From Bugula neritina (taxonomy: Eukaryota; Bryozoa; Gymnolaemata; Cheilostomatida; Bugulidae): a DNA stretch of 64,000 bases. The notes under the pieces were generated by a model, which saw only the letters and a list, made by a program, of their open reading frames with translations, was not told the origin of the DNA and made no database searches. Each line of letters starts with the position of its first letter. Positions within the stretch are counted from its first letter, which is position 1. The translations under genes and the position numbers were made by a program. Shown in pieces: positions 40,601 to 49,600 of this stretch. The stretch is from positions 8,604,650-8,668,649 of the forward strand of contig OZ037772.1 of NCBI GenBank assembly GCA_964035545.1. The letters are read 5' to 3'.

Positions 40601-43600
40601 GCAGAATTAAAGAACTGAGGTTATCTCAATTTCTCCACTACTACTGCTAAATGCCATCACTACACGACCTCATCTTCAACTTAACCTTCACTGGTTATTT
40701 ATCTCAATAGCCGCCCAACAAAGATACAGATCTGCTCCACTTTATTGTTTACAACTTAACCTTTGACCTGGCATGGATCACTGCCAGATACACTAATAAG
40801 CCTAATTCTTACAGCACGTTTTCAGCTAATTAGGGTTGGGTGTTGATGGGCGATTGTCCAATATAAATATTCCCAGGCTCAATGCATGTTACATTACTTA
40901 TTAGCCCAAATTTCCAACTACTTTTATGTATCGGGTAGTACTAGAGCCTTCGTTCTTTTATTACTCATAGATTTACAGGCTAGTCATGATTACAATATCG
41001 CATTCATTCAACACTAGAAAGGCAGCAGTGATAATAGTAGTTGTACTAGTAGTTACTGTAATATTAGTACTAGTAGTGTGTTATATACTGTAATATTAGT
41101 ATTAGTAGTTAGGCTACATTATAATATTACTAGTAGTTGTAGTTGGACTATATTATTACTATTAGTATTATAGTTATATTAGTACTAGACTACTACTACT
41201 GGTACTAGTAGAACTTTACTAATCCGACTGTACTGACTGTTACTAGTCTAGACTGTACTGTAATATTTGTATTACTACTACTAGTAGTTCATTACTATTA
41301 CTCTGTACTCTAACATTAGTGCTAGTAGTTAAGTATAGGCTGTACTATTTCTTGTAATACTAATAGTAGTACCAGTAATAATAATATACTTATAGTTATA
41401 ACTTATAGTGGACTATCACTATACTCTATAGTAATACTAATAGTGCTAGTAGTCAAGTACTCGAAATCAGTTCACTATATGCTATAATACTAGTAGTTTA
41501 GTCCTGAGTTGACTATTTCTTATACTAATAGTGTTAGTAATGGTAGTTGTAGGCTGTTGGTAGTAGTGGCAATAACTGCAAGCGAGATAGAATAGCTTTA
41601 GAGTTGTGTTCTCCTTCAAGTAACTTGGCATACTCACATATAGTTATTAGTTATACGTTATATTGGTAATTGATCAACAAACAAGTGCATTAGCTGAGCC
41701 CTGGTAATGCAATTTCTTAGTGTGTAACTACCAGTATATGAATCAGACTGATGTGTAATATTCCCTAGCCTGTGCTCCAACTGTCTCACGCTATATTGAT
41801 AACTCATAGTGTTTTTCTAAGCTATATTTAGGATCAGAAGCTATGCTGTTTAATTCCCATCAATACAACTACATTACTGTTACTACTTATTATACTACTG
41901 ATATATATGCTAGTTAGAGTTAAACTATCTTTAACTACTAGTAGTTGTACTGTTCAACTATTACTGCTAGGAGTAGTTGTACTGTTTTTAACTGTTACTG
42001 TTAGTTGAGAGAACTCATATTAGTTTCACTCTGAGAGATATTTCAAATAGTTGAGGTATATTCCAAGTATATAGTAGATATACTGTATGTGTAACTTCAA
42101 TAGGCTTCTGAATACGTTTGGTTACCCATCTGTTAATCTATTTCCCGTTTCTATGACAACAAAGGGTCAAGGGCAAATATGCTGAGTTTTTTCAAATCAT
42201 CTGGAAGGTAAGCCTACTTGCTTTAAACTAGTATTAGCGTATGTAGTTTACAACCTAGACCTGTCTCTATATAATTCTGTCTGCTGAATACAGCAACACA
42301 TTTGTTTTGTAGCTTAAGTTTTACACATTTGTTATAGTGTGTGTATAGGGAGTTGTCTTTCCTCTCTATTTAAACTGTGGTATCAGTTGCGGTCACTGTC
42401 GGCCCAAATTACAACTTCCTCTTTGCATAGTTACATCTTTGTTACCATGGTTACAATAATTCTTTTTCAAATAGTAGTAGTTCTCTAATCTATTTCCCTA
42501 GTGTTGAATTGGGTTGGGGGCTGAGAGAGAGTTCGTACTGCAAATAATTCAGACAAAATGTTCAGTAGGAACATTCCTTGATAGAAAGAACTGCACTTCA
42601 CGATTAAACAAACACAATGTTGTCTTGGATATAGATGAAGCCCAGTACACTTGTTGACAGTGGTGGATGCAGGAGTAACATCACCCTTTGTGTATTTATT
42701 CATGAACACATCTCCAATGTTAGTGACTTCACAATTAGGCTTAAAGGTCGTAGATTAAAAATTGTTGCTTCTCCACTAAAGTAAAGTAAGTGTGTTGTTT
42801 TGATGTAGGCAACCCCTTTCGTCTTGCATGACAACTTCATCCACTCCTTCCATTGAAACTAAGGCAGTATCACTTGCAACAATAGATTGCCTTCTTGTCA
42901 CTGCATCTCATTGCTTACATTTCAAACAGCTATATAATGTTGATACACTAACTGCACTGCACTGTTCCCACACTCCTGTCTCAGTGTGGAGTATATCGTA
43001 TGCAACATTTGCAAATACAACGCAATTAGCTCAACCCAGCTGCGATTTATGGATTAATATTGGATATGGTACTGCAGTCCTAAAGGAAGTGTTCGTACTG
43101 AGTGACAAGTGTTCACAACTCCAGTTCTACTCTGCCTAGGACTGAATAGTTTCGAGTTGTGAGTAATTCTCTCTTCACTGAAGTCTTTTAACTAGCGACT
43201 GACTACAGGATTAACTCGGCAAGCTTAGTGTCGGCCATCTTGTTCAGTAGTCATGGATACCGACTGCGTGAAACTGTACAAGAATAACAACAATACGAAG
43301 ATATCACCTTCAAACTTCAATTTGTCTGTTGATTCGTCTTACACCAATGATAAATCTCGGACCACTACTTTTAATGACGAATCAACCAATCAAGGTCTCT
43401 CTCTTATAATGTTCAATGGTGTTGGCTCTGATGACGAGTAAGTTTTCAGTAGCTTCTTTTTGTGGTGAATTACTTTTCATTTCAATAACTGTTGCAAAGT
43501 AAAGTTTCATTGATATATTTATAGCGTCTTGTTTATATTGATTTTGTAAGCTTTTACTTTTTGCTGTCAAAGTAACTCGTTTGGTCTGCTCCACAACCCC

Positions 43601-46600
43601 CCCCCCCCACTCTGAGAACCATATCTGGTTGAAAACAAAGCTCTGAGCCGTGTTGATATATTCTACAATTATATCTATCAATTGGTATGAAGCATAAAAG
43701 TTGGAATTTTTTCTGTGATCTAGCTGTTTTCTTTGTATTAGAAAGTTTGAAAGGTTAGTGAATCAATCTCAACCAAGAAATATATATGAACATCCCTAAA
43801 ATGTGCTAAATACTGAAATTGTAAGAAAGTGTTGGGTGGATGCATTGAATGAAGGTAAATCTTTCATTTTTAGGCTCAACTTTACAGTAACTACAAAGGG
43901 GTGGATTGAAATTTGTTATAAATACAAAGGGGTGGATTGAATTGAATTATGCAATGAAGGGCATGGTGTGTATTGAAAGAACTTTTTCAGGCCCTGGATT
44001 CTGAAACTTCTATAGAATTCTTTTCAATTCCAAAAAAACTGTGGCAGAATAATAAGTTGTGAGAATAATTACCTGCGCGCTATGCATTGTGGGAATTGCT
44101 TTATTTCTGCTCACTTCCTTTAGCCACGCCTACTACTAGTGTTTGATCTAACCTATCCTTCATATTCACAAAAATTGTACTCAAAAGTCAAATTGTATTC
44201 TGCTATCCAAGAGGCAAATTCTATTTAGAAAATAAACAATAATGTGCAATTTATTAATACCTAGTCTCACGGTTTTCACAATTGTTCTCTATTTTTTCAT
44301 TCATGGTTTCCTTTCTTTCACACGGACACAAGTCATGTGACAGAAAACTATAAGATACAGTATAGTAGCAGCTTTATTGAACAACACTCTATGCCCAGTG
44401 GAGTAGCATGTAACTGCATTTACATGTAGTGTCCTTTTTAAACACTCAGATGCGAATATAAAGTTGTATCTTTTCCAGAAAGTTCTTGCTGCAGCTTCTA
44501 GCTTGTCTGATTTGCTCTAATATTGTGGTTTGATTTTTCGCCTTTTGGAGTTATTCTCTTTATATTTATATAAATTAGCTATTTCCTTATTCTATGGTAT
44601 TGTTTCATTTTCTCTGGTGTTGTTTTTCTACTATTAGGTTGGAGTTATTTCTCTTTTAATTTTGTCAGTTTTATTAGATACAGTTCCCTTTCAATTTCCT
44701 TTTTTTATAATTTTTATTTTCTCTTCAATTCTTAAGAGAAACATACTAGGCAAAACTGGCGACATTTTAGGAAGAAATATTTTTCACTAGGTCCTAAATA
44801 TGTGTAATCTATAGAATTTCCGGCTGTTTCTTAAAATTACATTGATTTATTTATTCCTTTCATTTTGAAAAATGGTGATTCATCATGACACAGTATTGCA
44901 TTACCCAATATAAATATGCATCGTCATTATAATATACTTGGAAATTTTAGCCGAACTCTTTTTGCTAATCTCGAAAAGTTGGCATCGAAATGTTCCACTC
45001 AACTTTTGATTCACTTACTGTATTGGTAACTTATGGTGTTGACTATTTTGTGTAGTTTGCGGTCTGTGTTGAGGTTGTTTTCACCTTACATATTCACTCT
45101 CTAGCGATAAGGAGTTATCTGTTCTCCTGTGTAGAGTTGTCTTCACAATGAGGTAGACTGTCTAAAAACTTTGACAACACAGTCTAGAGTAGTGAGATTA
45201 TTGGCTATAACAACGTATCCCGTGTTGGCAGCTACATGAGCAGGTCCATCAAGTTCAAGGTCATTGTAGTACGACATTTGACCTTCGGGTGTGATTTCAG
45301 TTAGCCTGTTGTTGACAGTGTCACACACTAGTAGGTTATTGCTGGGGTTCGTGCATACTCCTCCGAAATAATCTAGAAATATGATAATTTAGGGAATATA
45401 AAGAATTCTAACACAAGGAGCGGATAACTCTTACTTAATACGCTCGAAATGTATCTTCAGTCAAAAATATGTTAGATTTTTTCTTTCTATCAAATTAATT
45501 GCATATTTTATGATTACTAGTTGTGAATTGGAACGGATATTTGCGCACAAACAAGTTTGTATTGTATTCTTTTTTACATACTGTTGGCCATGTCTTCTAT
45601 CACTCTCTGGTACTTCGGGAAGGGGCGCCCTAGCTTACGTCTCCACAGAAATGTTCCATCTAGCTGAGTGCACACGATTTGTCTTCTTTTTCGATCCGAT
45701 ATGTATAACCTGTCTGGTCCACAGGCTATTGACCACATGGATTTTAGGCTATTCTCTTCTGTCTATACAAAACATCCAATTACCTATATTATATTTTTAT
45801 TAATATTTGTGATATTGCCAAACCATTTATATTTATTAGTTTTTTAATTTCAAATATTTCAGTTCTTTTACTCCAAAACTAAACCATCAAACTAGTATAA
45901 AATATTTTACTTGATATTAAAGATCATTAACCAATCATGACGCTAGTAATTGGGTCACTCTCACCTTCCTCGCTATCATGGAGTTACCATGCTCATGTAA
46001 CTTCCACACCTGCTTCTGTTTAATGTCAGTGTATATCAGTTGTTTGTCCACAGTAGCACATAACCCCCACACCTTGGGCCCCGGTTTCCTTACACTCAGG
46101 GGCACTTGGAAGTCCTCTATGGTGTAGGTGTGTATGCTGTCGTCTGTTGAGGTGTGTATTCTGCCGTCGCTGCCGGTTGCTATCTGCCGGAAACATCGCC
46201 CTACAAGAATATTGTTAATCAATTCTTTCTTGGCGCTTTATCATATTTATTTTATCACGAATACACTCTTTTAGTTAAAAAATCTCAAGCTAGTTTATAG
46301 TCACTATTCCCGTAGAGCTCCTGACGGTAAAGTTTTTTTAAACTATTTGAGGACTTGGTTTCCATTGTGACAAAGGAGCATTTTATGACTGGATGCTCTT
46401 CCTAACATCACCAATGGCCTTTACTAGAATTCAAATCCATGATTTTGTTTTTACTAAGGTAAAGCTGTAGCCCCTAGACCACCGCTGATCCCTACACTCA
46501 TTTATTTAACATGTCCTGTAAAATTTTGTAATTTAACTCTCTCCTTTTTCTTTCACAAATATACTATTTGACTTAAGAAGGCTGGAGATACTAAAACAGT

Positions 46601-49600
46601 TCCAAATAGTTTTAACTTTTAATATATTTTATTGAGCAGGGCTTCGTTCAGTGTTGATTTGTCTATTCAAAATCTGCAGGATTTGCAAAAATCTTCTACT
46701 CATAGACTCACCTTTTTGATTGACTACCAGCTTCTCAGTTTGGATGTCTAGTGTAGCCAGCCCGCCATATGTACCAGAGCCTAAGGCTAATAATACTGTG
46801 TTATCATCAGTTATAGCTATTCCATTCACGTCTTTATTCAGTAGAATATCCTTGTCAAACATCAGCTGCATGCTATTCTCCCCGACAGCTCTCGGTGATA
46901 CAGCTCTTCCGTTCATTTCTCTGTCTGTCTGTTCGTCTGGTTGTCTGTCTGTCTGTCTCTCTGTCTGTCTGCCTGTCCGTCTCTCCGCCTGCCTACTCCA
47001 CCAGTATTTGCTAAGGCAGCAATCAACTTTCACTCCCTGCTGCCTGTGCCACTGTCATTAGCGTCTGCGCTGTTATCTGTCAGCATAGTAATTATAGCTG
47101 ACTTTCTTATCTATCGCACTTCTTAGCCTCACACCCTGTTTTACCTCATACTACTGCGGGTGGGCATGTCACGCCTTCCTTACTGATTGTTGTCACGTAT
47201 TCATGTATTGATCAGTATTTAGGTATTGATTCAGAGCTGTTAGTACAGAAATTATTATATGCGGCTGACTCTATTATGTCAGCAGCTATTGTTTCATTGG
47301 TAACAATACCTGTTATACTTGTTTCATATGAATAGTATTTGCCACGCACTTGTGCCCCTTTTCATTTCCTAGCCTGTATGAAAGCAGACAACTCTCAATG
47401 TGTTTTTATATTACTTTTATATTACTTTATTCGATGTCTTACCTTGTCATTCAATTTAAAATGATGCCTAGTATACTATAACAAAGCTTCCAATCTACAA
47501 ATACTCTCACTCACTGTGTTTCCATCGCTTTTAATTCGAATAAATTTTCTGGTTGATGTTTGGAAGCAGTTGCATGGAATAAAACGACAACCATAAGTTT
47601 ATGCAAACTCCAACCACCGATTTATCCATATCAGCCTCCATTCTGCTTAATGCGATGGATACAGCAGTATATGTAATGTTATGGGAATTCTGATTGGAAT
47701 GTTGCCAAATATTGTTACTTTGCACTGGTTAACCTTGTGGTGTTTTTTATTCTAGCCTGGAGAAAGAGTTTGTGGACTTGAAGAAGAGGGAGAACGAGGA
47801 TCAGGTGGAGCTCAGGGTATGAGGAAATGTATTTTATATTCTCTGCTTTTAAAAGTTGTCTACTCTTGTATTATAACTTTATAATGAGTAAATGATAATA
47901 AGCAAAAGATTGAAGCCATCCTCCATTCTCTTATATAGTTTAAATCCCAACGCACTAACACACATGCCAAACACATAACTACTGAAAACTTCACAGAGAC
48001 TTCAAAATAAGATTTTTGAGCAGATTTCATTATCCGATTAACAGAGTCTTTTCTAGCGACTCCATTTTTCATGTTTCTATATTTGTGTATTATTGAAAAT
48101 TTGCAAATAAGTTTTAATATAATTTCGAACTGAATAATAACAATTGGAAGTAAAACACAAATATATTTAATTTTCTCTTAGTTTCTCACATACTTTAAGT
48201 TTCACTTCATGTGAGAGTGACTAAATTTAATTGTAACTTTCTTAATATCACAAAAATATTTGCCAGTCAATCTGTAGAAAATGGAATAAAGAATTTTTTG
48301 CAAATATTTAATTTCAGCTTCTCTTTTCTAGCGGCTGAGGTCAGAGAATCGACTTCTCAGGCAGCGAATTGAAAACTTAGAAAAGGAGAATGTTAGCTTA
48401 GCTGACAGGTTGATACAAGGTAGGTGTAATATATAGGTCATGTATATATAGGTCATGTATATAGGTCATAATAGATAGGTCAATATGTGGTCTAGAGGTT
48501 AGAGTGTTTGCCTAGTATTCACAAAGTCATGGGTTCGAACCCCAGTAAAGGCCATTGGTGACGTTAGGAAGAGCATCCAGTCATAATTGCTCCTGTGCGT
48601 CATATGAATACGTATTTAGCCTGATTTAACAAAAACCTCTTCTATCAGGGGTTTCTCACAGGGATAGTGACTATAAACTTGTGTGAGTTCTTTACATAGG
48701 TCATATTTATAAGTGACAATATATAAGTCATGTATAAGCTGTTTTTAAGTCAGCTTTATGTAATGATTTTTGTCTTGCTGGATATTTTTTAACCTAGCAT
48801 ACTTTTATTACACTCCTTTTATTAAAACAATAATCAACATAGGTTTCATGTTAGAATAAACTATAATGTAACAGTATAACTATATAGGTCATACAGGATG
48901 CCGTAACTGTGTCAACTCTTTTATAGGTCAAGTGACTCGCGCACAGGAAGCGGAAGTCATGTTCTCCGTCAAGAGAGAACTCTCGCAACTCAGAGAACAG
49001 AACAAAGAGCTCCACAGGAGCCTCAGTGCCAGCGAAGAACAAATCTCGGAACTAAAAGTCAAGAAACAGGTTCGTGTGACCTAAATTTCACTATTGGCTC
49101 ATTCCTAAAGATAGAAGACAACTCCCACTATCTCGTTTATTTTGTCATGTTGAGTTGATAAGTATGTAAATGGGTCATTTTACTTTATTCAGTACACACT
49201 CGAAATTTCCATTTCTCAGCTATGTTTTTAATATTTAGCTGGTAATCTATATGGGTTTTTGCTCTAAACTAATAATAATTTAAAAAGTACAAGTAATAAT
49301 CACGGTTCTTTTTAACTTTGCCTAATTTCCCATGTCTTTTCCTGATTATTTAGTTAGTTTGGATTTGCGAACCGTCACGGTTTTTCTTGACGGTTTGCAA
49401 GTCCAAATTAACTAAATAATTAGGAACAAACATGGAAAATTAAGCGAAGTTAAATAGAACCGTGGTTGTTTAATTGTATTTGTTGATGTTTCATTAGTTT
49501 TGGACAAAAATTCATATACATTAGCAGCTAAATTGTGAAAAAAATAGCTAAAACCTGGAGATTTTGAGTATGTACTAAATGAAGTAAATGACCCAAATCT

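Larger units (their letters stand above)
39662..47755. other. 8.1-kb EVI5 intron with nested features
   Basis: It follows the end of the TBC domain. It contains a family B element, simple repeats, an X-box-like site, a candidate internal EVI5 first exon, an antisense beta-propeller gene and a SINE. Intron phase is 2, matched at 47756. Confidence 0.85.

Noticed and set aside
42165-42207. Possible extra EVI5 exon (VKGKYAEFFQIIWK between AG and GTAAGC)
   Set aside because: It enters in phase 2 but leaves in phase 0, while the next exon needs phase 2; inclusion would break the frame.
42485-43139. Two opposite-strand open frames as a transposase gene
   Set aside because: No recognisable motif, no terminal repeats and no consistent single frame; kept only as an unknown open frame.
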